NCBI GenBank assembly: GCA_002367715.1
Contig: DFDL01000023.1
Span: 1 to 5,073 of the forward strand
Source of the DNA: Actinobacteria bacterium UBA3028
Lineage (GTDB): Bacteria; Actinomycetota; Actinomycetes; Nanopelagicales; Nanopelagicaceae
Reading direction: 5' to 3'
Length of the DNA: 5,073 nt
Part shown: one piece after another, positions 1-5,073 of the stretch
Layout: each line of letters opens with the position of its first letter
Numbering within the stretch: the first letter of the stretch is position 1
Made by a program: the position numbers and the translations under genes
The notes under the pieces: model-generated
Databases searched by the model: none
Seen by the model: only the letters and a program-made list of their open reading frames with translations
What the model was told of the DNA's origin: nothing

Positions 1-23
1 CCTTTGACTGATTTGTACTTCAT
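1..23 (-). CDS. Start of a further gene (5' end only, runs off the window)
   Basis: On the minus strand an ATG at 23-21 opens a frame reading M-K-Y-K-S-V-K before the window ends. It is preceded by a good Shine-Dalgarno-like AGGGGTGG (36-29) with a 5-nt spacer. It lies 63 nt after the permease stop codon and on the same strand, so it is probably the next gene of the same operon. Seven full codons are too few to assign a family. In sugar-transport operons this slot often holds a sugar-catabolism enzyme, but that is only a guess. The evidence for the start is the ribosome-binding site and the operon position; no stop codon or domain can be seen. Confidence 0.45.
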
Positions 24-80
24 GTTTACCACCCCTAGACCCTCTTAGTAGAGATTCACAACCTATTTAGCTTTTAGATT

Positions 81-96
81 AACTAACTAACTAACT
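81..96. repeat. Tetranucleotide tandem repeat (AACT)x4 across the permease stop codon
   Basis: Four perfect copies of AACT on the plus strand, flanked by one extra matching T on the left. On the coding (minus) strand this is a GTTA/TTAG repeat that supplies the last codons and the TAG stop of the permease. Because the unit is 4 nt, a stop codon recurs in each of the three minus-strand frames (TAG) and also in the three plus-strand frames (TAA). Such a repeat can change length by slippage, but here a change would alter only the last residues of the permease. Confidence 0.85.
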
Positions 97-1109
97 TCAC
101 CTGAGCGGCGACGGCGAACGTTATCTCCCCATACTGCAATAACGATGACGATTCCCGTAATTACATATTGCCATTCTTGTTGAAGTTCGAGAATTCGAAG
201 TCCATTAACCAGAACAGCCATAATCAAGGCACCAATTACGGTACCGCTGATTGTTCCCTTTCCACCAAGTAGTGAAGTTCCACCGATGATTACTGCTGCA
301 ATAGCTTCAAGCTCATATCCAAGACCTAGGTCAGGACGCGCAGATCCAAGTCGTGAGGTTAGAACAACTGCTGCCATTCCAACATAGACTCCACCGATTC
401 CATAAATCGCAATAAGCCACTTATTGACCTTTACTCCAGAGAGCTTGGTAGCGGCTTCATTAGAACCAATTGCAAAGGTATATCGTCCGATTACTGTCTT
501 ATTCAAAATAATTGCCGCAATTATGGCGCCGATAAAGAGAATTAATACGCCATTTGGAATCTTAGGAATTATATTTCCCGTGGCTATCGAATCCCAGCCT
601 TTTACATCTGTAGTGAAGAGAACTGGCTTCATGTCGGAGATAATCAGAGCTAGACCCTGAGCAGCCTTCATCATGGCTAGCGTGGCGATAAATGGCGGCA
701 GTCTAAGCATCGTAATCAATAAGCCGTTAATCATTCCAAATAAGCCACCGACAATAAGGCCTACCAGAATTCCAGCCCAAACATTTAGGCCCAAGCCTTG
801 AACCGTTTTACCAACAATAATTGCTACAAGCGCTGTTGCAGTACCAATAGAGAGATCGATTCCTCCAGTAATGATTACAAAGGTGGTACCGATGGCAAGG
901 AGTCCGATAACAGTGGTGGACATGAGAATTCCACCAGATACGTTCTGCCATGAAGCGAAGACAGGGCGCATAATAGTAAAGAATATAAAGATTACAACGA
1001 GGCTACCTAGTGCCAGGACTCGACCAATTTCGCGCTTTACGAAGGAGGAGATCCAGCTTCCGCCCTCTAACTCATTATCTGTAGCATTTGCAGCATTTCC
1101 TTTTGACAT
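87..1109 (-). CDS. Ribose-type (CUT2) sugar ABC transporter permease, RbsC-like
   Basis: Membrane subunit of a sugar importer, 340 residues, close to the usual length for the BPD_transp_2 (PF02653) family. A hydrophilic N-terminus of about 30 residues precedes a largely hydrophobic protein with about eight to ten likely membrane segments. Family hallmarks are present: TGGIDLSIG (about 81-89), LPPFIATLA (137-145), GRYTFAIGSNEAATKLSG (208-225, the cytoplasmic loop region that faces the ATPase), and the C-terminal ELEAIAAVIIGGTSLLGG stretch (266-283). A run of four arginines (332-335) near the C-terminus fits a cytoplasmic end. The ATG has an AAGGGA site (1114-1119) a few bases upstream and lies 36 nt after the ATPase stop, so both are probably co-transcribed. 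In this family one permease forms a homodimer, so no second permease is needed. The sugar cannot be deduced from the permease. Confidence 0.93.
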   Translation of the reverse strand: MSKGNAANATDNELEGGSWISSFVKREIGRVLALGSLVVIFIFFTIMRPVFASWQNVSGGILMSTTVIGLLAIGTTFVIITGGIDLSIGTATALVAIIVGKTVQGLGLNVWAGILVGLIVGGLFGMINGLLITMLRLPPFIATLAMMKAAQGLALIISDMKPVLFTTDVKGWDSIATGNIIPKIPNGVLILFIGAIIAAIILNKTVIGRYTFAIGSNEAATKLSGVKVNKWLIAIYGIGGVYVGMAAVVLTSRLGSARPDLGLGYELEAIAAVIIGGTSLLGGKGTISGTVIGALIMAVLVNGLRILELQQEWQYVITGIVIVIAVWGDNVRRRRSGEVS

Positions 1110-1145
1110 TTCTATCCCTTTTCCTTGTCTCGTTGAAACATTAAA

Positions 1146-2651
1146 TTAGTCGCGGAATTTCGTGGCATATTGCATTATTTTATTCTGATCTGCATCTTTA
1201 TTATCAATTATTCCTGTCAATTTTCCTTCACACATAACTGCAATGCGATCAGACATCCGCAAGATTTCAGGTAGCTCTGAAGAAATCATAATGATTGACT
1301 TTCCTTCGGATGCAAGCTTCGTTAGTAACTTATAAATTTCATCTTTAGCGCCGACGTCAATACCTCGAGTAGGTTCATCAAATATCAATATATCGCAATC
1401 TCTCGTTAGCCACTTTGCAATGACTACTTTCTGCTGGTTTCCACCAGAGAGATTCTTTACATACTGATTCTCAGAGGGAGTACGGATAGAAAGTTGTTTA
1501 ATTGCCTCTCTAACCAAGGCACCAGCAGGTTTGGTCTTCAAGAAGCCAAATTTATTTGAAAAGGCCGGGATAGAAGAAAGAATTGTGTTGAAGGTGACGT
1601 TCTGAATTAGAAGCAGACCATACTTCTTGCGATCTTCAGAAAGATAACCAATGCCAGCCTTAACTGCATCCGAGGGGTTATTTATCTTGACTTCTTTACC
1701 GCGCAGAGTTACTTTGCCGGCAGTTTTTTGATTAGCACCGATAAGGGCCCTTGCTAACTCAGTACGACCAGCTCCCATGAGTCCGGCAAATCCCAAAATT
1801 TCGCCCTTACGGAGGTCGAAAGAGACATCGCGCAGTAAATGTTGATCTGAAATTCCCTCTACGCTTAAAACTATCTCGTTGTTATGTGGGCGCAGATCAG
1901 GACGTTGATCTTGATCTACTTTGCGGCCAACCATAAGTGAGATTACCTCTGAGATAGAAGTTTCGGCAGTATTTAAAGTTTTTACATACTCGCCATCGCG
2001 CAACACAGTAATTCGATCTGTGATCTTATTCAACTCCTCTAGGCGGTGTGAGATGTATACAACTCCCTTGCCTGCAGCCTTGAGAGTACGGATAATTTTA
2101 AAAAGTGACTCAGTTTCGGCAGGCGTAAGAGATGAGGTTGGCTCATCCATGATAATTACTTCACCACGATAGGAGACAGCTTTTGCAATCTCAACCATCT
2201 GTTGTTTTGCAATTGTAAGGCCGCCAACTATCGCTTTTGGATCTAGGGCCAATTCAAGTTCAACAAGCAATTCCCTGGCAGCGTTATTTAACTTAGCGTT
2301 ATTTAGAAAAACTCGCCCTTTGCGACGATCCTCACGCCCGATAAAAATATTCTGTGCCACGGTTAAGTCAGGCATTAAATTCAACTCTTGGTGAATGATG
2401 CTGATGCCAAGTTTCTGGGCTTCAAAAGGGCTAGAGACGTTTACCTGCTTGCCCTGGTAATTAATATTTCCGGCATCTTTTTTATAGATTCCAGAGAGAA
2501 TCTTCATTAGGGTCGATTTACCTGCGCCATTTTCACCAACTATGGCATGCACTTCACCCCTATTTAAATCAAAATGGACGTTATCTAAGGCTTTAACGCC
2601 AGGGAACTCCTTGCTTACTCCAGTTAGAGATAGGAGCTGAGTTGTTGCCAT
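1146..2651 (-). CDS. Sugar ABC transporter ATPase with two fused nucleotide-binding domains, RbsA-like
   Basis: Energises the adjacent permease; cytoplasmic, 501 residues, the typical RbsA/MglA/XylG length. Domain 1 (about 8-240) has Walker A GENGAGKST (39-47), Q-loop Gln88, a degenerate signature LTIAKQQ (145-151), Walker B IIMDEP with Glu170, and switch His202. Domain 2 (about 259-495) has a Walker A lacking the lysine (GLMGAGRTE, 290-298), a canonical LSGGNQQ signature (401-407), Walker B IFDEP with Glu426, and Ser-Ser-Glu (457-459) where the switch His would be. This asymmetry is normal in CUT2 ATPases: one composite site is catalytic and the other degenerate. I chose the ATG at 2651, not the upstream ATG at 2732, because the alignable family sequence begins here, GGGGGAAG (2654-2661) lies just upstream, and the 27-codon extension would run through the intergenic hairpin. 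Confidence 0.95.
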   Translation of the reverse strand: MATTQLLSLTGVSKEFPGVKALDNVHFDLNRGEVHAIVGENGAGKSTLMKILSGIYKKDAGNINYQGKQVNVSSPFEAQKLGISIIHQELNLMPDLTVAQNIFIGREDRRKGRVFLNNAKLNNAARELLVELELALDPKAIVGGLTIAKQQMVEIAKAVSYRGEVIIMDEPTSSLTPAETESLFKIIRTLKAAGKGVVYISHRLEELNKITDRITVLRDGEYVKTLNTAETSISEVISLMVGRKVDQDQRPDLRPHNNEIVLSVEGISDQHLLRDVSFDLRKGEILGFAGLMGAGRTELARALIGANQKTAGKVTLRGKEVKINNPSDAVKAGIGYLSEDRKKYGLLLIQNVTFNTILSSIPAFSNKFGFLKTKPAGALVREAIKQLSIRTPSENQYVKNLSGGNQQKVVIAKWLTRDCDILIFDEPTRGIDVGAKDEIYKLLTKLASEGKSIIMISSELPEILRMSDRIAVMCEGKLTGIIDNKDADQNKIMQYATKFRD

Positions 2652-2653
2652 TT

Positions 2654-2661
2654 CTTCCCCC
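2654..2661 (-). promoter_or_regulatory. Ribosome binding site that decides the ATPase start
   Basis: The minus strand reads GGGGGAAG followed by AA and then ATG (2651-2649), so the G-run sits 5 nt from the start codon. The longer in-frame start at 2732 has no comparable site and begins inside the right-hand arm of the hairpin, which would hide it. Confidence 0.65.
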
Positions 2662-2701
2662 GATACTAAAGTCGAACTGCTTAAATCTCTTACGAATAAT
2701 A

Positions 2702-2739
2702 AAGCATTATGGCCAGGATTTCTCCCGGCCATAATGCCT
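2702..2739 (-). terminator. Intercistronic hairpin with GAAA tetraloop (attenuator or mRNA-end stabiliser)
   Basis: Read on the minus strand, the RNA folds into a continuous 17-bp stem closed by a 4-nt GAAA loop (2722-2719). It has a perfect 11-bp core (2737-2727 with 2714-2704), an inner G-U, G-C, G-C, A-U extension, and an outer G-U, A-U extension. The tail after the stem core is TTTATTATT, moderately U-rich. On the plus strand the same segment would have A-C and C-A mismatches and a UUUC loop, so the structure is optimised for minus-strand RNA. It lies between the binding-protein stop and the ATPase start. Hairpins there are known in other importer operons to hold down expression of the membrane and ATPase genes or to protect the binding-protein mRNA 3' end. 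Partial termination fits, but the U-tract is interrupted by A residues. Confidence 0.75.
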
Positions 2740-2752
2740 AACTTTATTACAA

Positions 2753-2776
2753 AATAATCGATTTAATCGAATTATT
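2753..2776 (-). repeat. AT-rich imperfect inverted repeat over the binding-protein stop codon
   Basis: Plus-strand arms AATAATCGA (2753-2761) and TCGAATTATT (2767-2776) are complementary apart from one bulged base, with a 5-nt loop. On the minus strand the stem overlaps the TAA stop and the downstream side reads TTATTTTG. It has only two G-C pairs, so it would be far less stable than the hairpin at 2702-2739. It may be part of the 3'-end structure of the binding-protein message, or chance in AT-rich DNA. Confidence 0.35.
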
Positions 2777-3758
2777 CGTAAAGGTTACCGGCGACCTTTG
2801 GATCGGCGATGTTCCTCTTATTGTAGTAGTAGAAACCAGTATCAATAAGTGGCTTTGGAGTTTTACCATCGCGCACGTAGTTAACCAGTGCTTCTACAGT
2901 CTTAGCTCCGATACCCATTGGGCTCTGAGTGATTGCACCTGATTGTAGGCCTGACTTGATGTTAGCCATCTGTTGCTTGCCTGAGTCAAATCCAATCAAC
3001 TTAACTTTACCCTTCTTCAACTTAGCTGCCTTGAATGCTTGTCCAGCACCAATTGATACACCTTCGTTGGTTCCATAGATACCCTTTAGATCTGGGTTAG
3101 CAACAAGAGCTGCGCTAACGATTTCTTGTGCCTTTAGAGCATCTCCACCTTCTGAGTACTGAACAGTTAGAAGAGTGATGTTCTTGTACTTCTTGATTTG
3201 GTTAACGAAACCATCGCGGCGATCGATACCAGTCTGGTTTGTCTGTGAGTGACCAACAACCAAAACCTTACCCTTGCCACCGACTAGAGCAGCCATCTTT
3301 CTAGCAGCCATCTTTCCTGCAGCCTTGCTGTCTGTGTATGCAACGCCTAGTGCGCAGTCAGAAGACTTTCCAAGTGCACCTGGGCAGCTAGCAGCTGTAT
3401 CGAACATGTAAACAGGAATTCCTGCAGTATTTGCAGCCTTTAGGTGTGAAACAGATTCTGTTGTACCTAGCGCTGCGTAACCGATTGCATCTGGCTTAAG
3501 TGCAATTGCTGCATCAAGCATTTCTAGTTGCTTATCGATCATTGTTTCGTTAGCAGGTCCTTGGAAGTGAATTTCAGCATTCATTAACTTAGCTTGATCT
3601 TCAGCACCCTTTTTAACCGCTTGCCAGAATTGGTGAGTCTCACCCTTTGAAATTAATTCAATCTTTAGTGTCTTCTCAGCAGCGTTAACAGCTGAGCCTG
3701 TTCCGGCAACTAGAGCCATTGCTGATGCGACAGCAACGATAGTTAGAACTTTCTTCAT
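2772..3758 (-). CDS. Ribose-type sugar ABC transporter substrate-binding protein (secreted, RbsB-like)
   Basis: Captures the sugar outside the membrane and delivers it to the permease; 328 residues, Peripla_BP_4 (PF13407) type. A Sec signal peptide is clear: MKK, a hydrophobic core (4-18), and a likely cut near VNA-AEK (26/27). There is no lipobox cysteine. Mature-protein positions that match ligand contacts in RbsB-like proteins are Phe44-Trp45 (aromatic stacking), Asp120, Arg180/Arg181, Asn231, Asp258 in GFDSG and Gln278. Cys125 and Cys135 flank a short loop and could form a disulfide. Residues 149-158 carry a KMAAR/KMAAL near-repeat encoded by identical 14-nt stretches. I start at the ATG at 3758 because the signal peptide begins there and GAAGGGA (3764-3770) lies upstream. 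The frame stays open to 3827, but those 23 codons are not signal-like and have no convincing site. The conserved ligand residues favour a mono-sugar; which one is unknown. Confidence 0.95.
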   Translation of the reverse strand: MKKVLTIVAVASAMALVAGTGSAVNAAEKTLKIELISKGETHQFWQAVKKGAEDQAKLMNAEIHFQGPANETMIDKQLEMLDAAIALKPDAIGYAALGTTESVSHLKAANTAGIPVYMFDTAASCPGALGKSSDCALGVAYTDSKAAGKMAARKMAALVGGKGKVLVVGHSQTNQTGIDRRDGFVNQIKKYKNITLLTVQYSEGGDALKAQEIVSAALVANPDLKGIYGTNEGVSIGAGQAFKAAKLKKGKVKLIGFDSGKQQMANIKSGLQSGAITQSPMGIGAKTVEALVNYVRDGKTPKPLIDTGFYYYNKRNIADPKVAGNLYE

Positions 3759-3763
3759 TTGTT

Positions 3764-3770
3764 TCCCTTC
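3764..3770 (-). promoter_or_regulatory. Ribosome binding site that decides the binding-protein start
   Basis: The minus strand reads GAAGGGA, then AACAA, then ATG (3758-3756). The AAGGG core sits 6 nt from the start codon and directly precedes the M-K-K of a signal peptide, which settles the start against the longer in-frame ATG at 3827. Confidence 0.75.
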
Positions 3771-3775
3771 GAAAG

Positions 3776-3789
3776 CAGCGGAATCGCTG
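3776..3789 (-). other. Small leader hairpin before the binding-protein ribosome binding site
   Basis: CAGCG and CGCTG form a 5-bp stem with a 4-nt loop (minus-strand loop ATTC), ending 5 nt before the GAAGGGA site. It leaves that site free. It could act as a 5' stabilising structure for the message or be chance; it is too small to be a terminator or riboswitch. Confidence 0.4.
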
Positions 3790-3798
3790 TGCCAGAAC

Positions 3799-3826
3799 TC
3801 TATAAAATAAGGAGGTGCCCCGTCCA
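3799..3826 (-). promoter_or_regulatory. Weak candidate promoter for the transporter genes
   Basis: The minus strand has TGGACG (3826-3821) as a possible -35 and TATAGA (3804-3799) as a possible -10, each matching four of six consensus bases, with a 16-bp spacer. Transcription would start near 3792 and give a leader of roughly 34 nt holding the small hairpin and ribosome binding site. The 136-nt gap is much larger than the 10-nt and 36-nt gaps elsewhere in the cluster, which suggests regulatory content. The match itself is weak, and the genes may instead be read through from the dehydrogenase side. Confidence 0.25.
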
Positions 3827-3859
3827 TACCCAGAATCCTGATAGGCGCTACTAGAGGGC

Positions 3860-3881
3860 ATTGTTATCAAATTGTTACCAA
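3860..3881 (-). promoter_or_regulatory. Tandem 11-bp direct repeat, possible operator
   Basis: Two abutting copies on the plus strand, ATTGTTATCAA (3860-3870) and ATTGTTACCAA (3871-3881), differ at one base. The 11-bp period is close to one helical turn, so two protein units could bind side by side on one DNA face. Each copy has a partly symmetric TTG-n4-CAA core. They lie about 100 bp upstream of the binding-protein start and 13 bp after the amidohydrolase stop. A binding site for a sugar-responsive regulator is plausible; no regulator gene is in the window. Confidence 0.4.
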
Positions 3882-3894
3882 AGAGGGTGACATC

Positions 3895-4734
3895 TCAGAG
3901 GTTATAGGCATGAGTAGCGGTCCTACTCCAAAATGAATCCTTCTCACTTGGACTCAGCCCAAAGGTTAAGTCCTCAGCAAGTTTCACTATCTCTAAGTAA
4001 CTGCCACCTAGAGTTGCAACTGGCCAGTCAGATCCAAACATCAATCGATCTGGTGTGAAAATTTCAAGTAAGTGATTTATGTACGGGAGAAAATCTTCTC
4101 TCTTCCAGCCATACCAATTTGCTTCAGTAACAAGTCCAGAAACTTTACAGACAACATTTGGCAGCTTTGCAAGATCACTGATCAAGGTTCTCCAAGGTTC
4201 CATCTCACCCTTAGCGATATAGGGCTTTGAAATGTGATCCATAATAAATTGCACATCTGGACAAGCTTTAACTAGTGCAGTTGCTCCAGCTAATTCTGGC
4301 GTCTTAGTTAGTAAGTCATAAGCAATTCCAAAGTCACCAAGCTTGCGCACATTTGAAATAGTTTCAGACTTTCCCAAGTAATTAGAATCCGGATGATCTT
4401 GTGCGATGTCTCTAATACTTTTTAAATATTCTGCGCCCGGTAGATCTAAATACTCTCGCAAGTGCTCAATTGCATCCGGAGCATCTATTTGCAGCCATCC
4501 AACTACGCCAGCTATGAGCTCATCTTTAGTGGCAAGTTCAAGGAGTTCGGGCGTCTCGGCATAATCTGTAACAGTTTGCACCAAGATAGTTTTTTCAATG
4601 TTAGCACCGGCCATAGCCTCGCGTAGGTCTGTCATATTAAAATTTCTGCGAATCGGTTGCATAGCTTCACCTGAGATCCAGCTCTGATTGCGAACAGAGA
4701 GATCCCAGATGTGATGGTGCGAATCAATTCTCAT
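3895..4734 (-). CDS. Amidohydrolase family protein, probable sugar-lactone hydrolase (COG3618, L-fuconolactonase/L-rhamnonolactonase-like)
   Basis: Probably a cytoplasmic hydrolase opening a sugar 1,4- or 1,5-lactone to the aldonic acid; 279 residues, full length for Amidohydro_2 (PF04909). It begins RIDSHHHIWD, with the HxH metal-site motif of the TIM barrel at His6/His8. Later landmarks of this subfamily are IRDIAQDHPD (107-116), MDHISKP (165-171), CKVSGL (196-201) and GSDWPV (234-239, with the barrel-end Asp236). No signal peptide is present. At the second landmark most relatives, as I recall them, read IRH..QDEPD; here Asp109 and His114 replace those residues. The ATG lies 10 nt after the dehydrogenase stop, and the AGGGATAGG site overlaps that stop, so translation is probably coupled. 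Family is confident, reaction moderately so, and substrate unknown; some family members are poorly characterised or act on other ring compounds. Confidence 0.85.
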   Translation of the reverse strand: MRIDSHHHIWDLSVRNQSWISGEAMQPIRRNFNMTDLREAMAGANIEKTILVQTVTDYAETPELLELATKDELIAGVVGWLQIDAPDAIEHLREYLDLPGAEYLKSIRDIAQDHPDSNYLGKSETISNVRKLGDFGIAYDLLTKTPELAGATALVKACPDVQFIMDHISKPYIAKGEMEPWRTLISDLAKLPNVVCKVSGLVTEANWYGWKREDFLPYINHLLEIFTPDRLMFGSDWPVATLGGSYLEIVKLAEDLTFGLSPSEKDSFWSRTATHAYNL

Positions 4735-4744
4735 TTAACTTTAC

Positions 4745-5073
4745 CTATCCCTTTGCGACAATATTATTTAGGGTTTTCCCATCTGCCAAAAGTGCTAATT
4801 GTGATTCAACTAATCTGCGGGCGCGTGGTTCAAATGCTGTTGAATTTCCACCAACATGAGGGACTAGCAAGAGATTTTTTGCGCTCCAAAGTCGATGCCC
4901 AGCTGGAAGTGGTTCCGGATCAGTTACATCCAAAGCGGCAAAGAGTCGACCAGAATTTAACTCGGCAATTAACGCATCAGTTTCGATAATCGGGCCACGC
5001 GCAACGTTGATTATCAGTGCGCCATCCTTCATCTTCGCTAAGCGTTCTTTATTAAACATATGGCGAGATTCAT
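4745..5073 (-). CDS. D-2-hydroxyacid dehydrogenase, C-terminal part (5' end outside the window)
   Basis: NAD(P)-dependent oxidoreductase interconverting a 2-hydroxyacid and its 2-keto acid; cytoplasmic. About 109 codons are visible, against roughly 310-340 for a full protein, so the catalytic N-terminus and the nucleotide-binding GxGxxG lie beyond the edge. The visible part is the end of the nucleotide-binding domain plus the C-terminal helix (2-Hacid_dh_C, PF02826). All three known active-site positions are present: Arg in NVARGP, Glu in DPEPLP and His in PHVGG. The frame is open to the window edge and reads E-S-R-H before the Met at 5059, matching family sequence, so that Met is internal and not the start. 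It is the most upstream visible gene and is tightly linked to the lactonase-like gene. It may act on a sugar-derived acid, but glyoxylate/hydroxypyruvate reductase activity is equally possible. Confidence 0.92.
   Translation of the reverse strand, partial: ESRHMFNKERLAKMKDGALIINVARGPIIETDALIAELNSGRLFAALDVTDPEPLPAGHRLWSAKNLLLVPHVGGNSTAFEPRARRLVESQLALLADGKTLNNIVAKG

Noticed and set aside
42..53. CTCT/AGAG inverted repeat as a terminator after the permease
   Set aside because: Only a 4-bp stem with no U-tract on either strand, and a likely gene follows.
424..660. Open frame of 78 codons on the plus strand
   Set aside because: Lies wholly within the permease gene on the opposite strand, has no ribosome binding site or recognisable motif; an antisense shadow.
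871..1149. Open frame of 92 codons on the plus strand
   Set aside because: Antisense to the start of the permease gene, with no family resemblance; a shadow.
1921..2172. Open frame of 83 codons on the plus strand
   Set aside because: Antisense to the first domain of the ATPase; composition follows the coding strand's codons.
1146..2651. Degenerate signature in ATPase domain 1 and missing Walker A lysine in domain 2 as signs of inactivation
   Set aside because: This asymmetry is normal for fused CUT2-type sugar ATPases such as RbsA; the gene is intact and full length.
2652..2732. N-terminal extension of the ATPase from the ATG at 2732
   Set aside because: The extra 27 residues do not resemble the family, the start lies within the hairpin arm, and a good ribosome binding site precedes the ATG at 2651.
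3759..3827. N-terminal extension of the binding protein from the ATG at 3827
   Set aside because: It would bury the signal peptide behind 23 non-signal residues; the ribosome binding site supports the ATG at 3758.
3685..3870. Open frame of 61 codons on the minus strand, with several cysteines
   Set aside because: Overlaps the signal-peptide region of the binding protein in another frame; the C-terminal part is a frame-shifted reading of that gene. No supporting start site.
4711..4989. Open frame of 92 codons on the plus strand
   Set aside because: Antisense to the dehydrogenase and the amidohydrolase start; a shadow.
5057..5059. ATG at 5059 as a true start of the dehydrogenase
   Set aside because: The frame stays open upstream to the window edge with family-like residues (E-S-R-H), and a start here would remove the cofactor-binding motif.

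Overview
The window looks like ordinary, densely packed bacterial chromosome. Every gene lies on the minus strand, so transcription runs from high to low coordinates. The A+T-leaning composition (roughly low-to-mid 40s % GC by eye), short intergenic gaps and protein style would fit a streamlined freshwater actinobacterium (acI / Nanopelagicales type). That is inference from general resemblance: the window holds no rRNA or other taxonomic marker.

Read in transcription order, the layout is: (1) the C-terminal part of a D-2-hydroxyacid dehydrogenase, cut by the window edge (5073-4745); (2) a COG3618-type amidohydrolase / sugar-lactone hydrolase (4734-3895), 10 nt downstream and probably translationally coupled; (3) a 136-nt gap with a tandem 11-bp repeat, a weak promoter candidate and a small leader hairpin; (4) a secreted ribose-type sugar-binding protein (3758-2772); (5) a 120-nt gap with a 17-bp hairpin capped by a GAAA tetraloop; (6) an RbsA-type double ATPase (2651-1146); (7) an RbsC-type permease (1109-87); (8) a tetranucleotide repeat spanning the permease stop, and then what appears to be the first codons of another gene leaving the window (23-1).

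Genes 4, 6 and 7 make a complete CUT2 (ribose/xylose/galactose-class) ABC importer: binding protein, fused two-domain ATPase, and one permease that would act as a homodimer. The two enzymes upstream suggest that the imported compound, or a product of it, is a sugar or sugar acid handled through a lactone and a 2-hydroxy/2-keto acid. The exact sugar cannot be read from this sequence.

I see no new multi-gene system. The observations most worth a second look are small: the asymmetric GNRA-capped hairpin between the binding-protein and ATPase genes, the helically phased tandem repeat upstream of the binding-protein gene, the lack of a lipobox on the binding protein, and the substrate question raised by the gene neighbourhood. 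No tRNA, rRNA, CRISPR array, insertion sequence or phage gene was recognised. No stretch over 300 bases lacks a gene.
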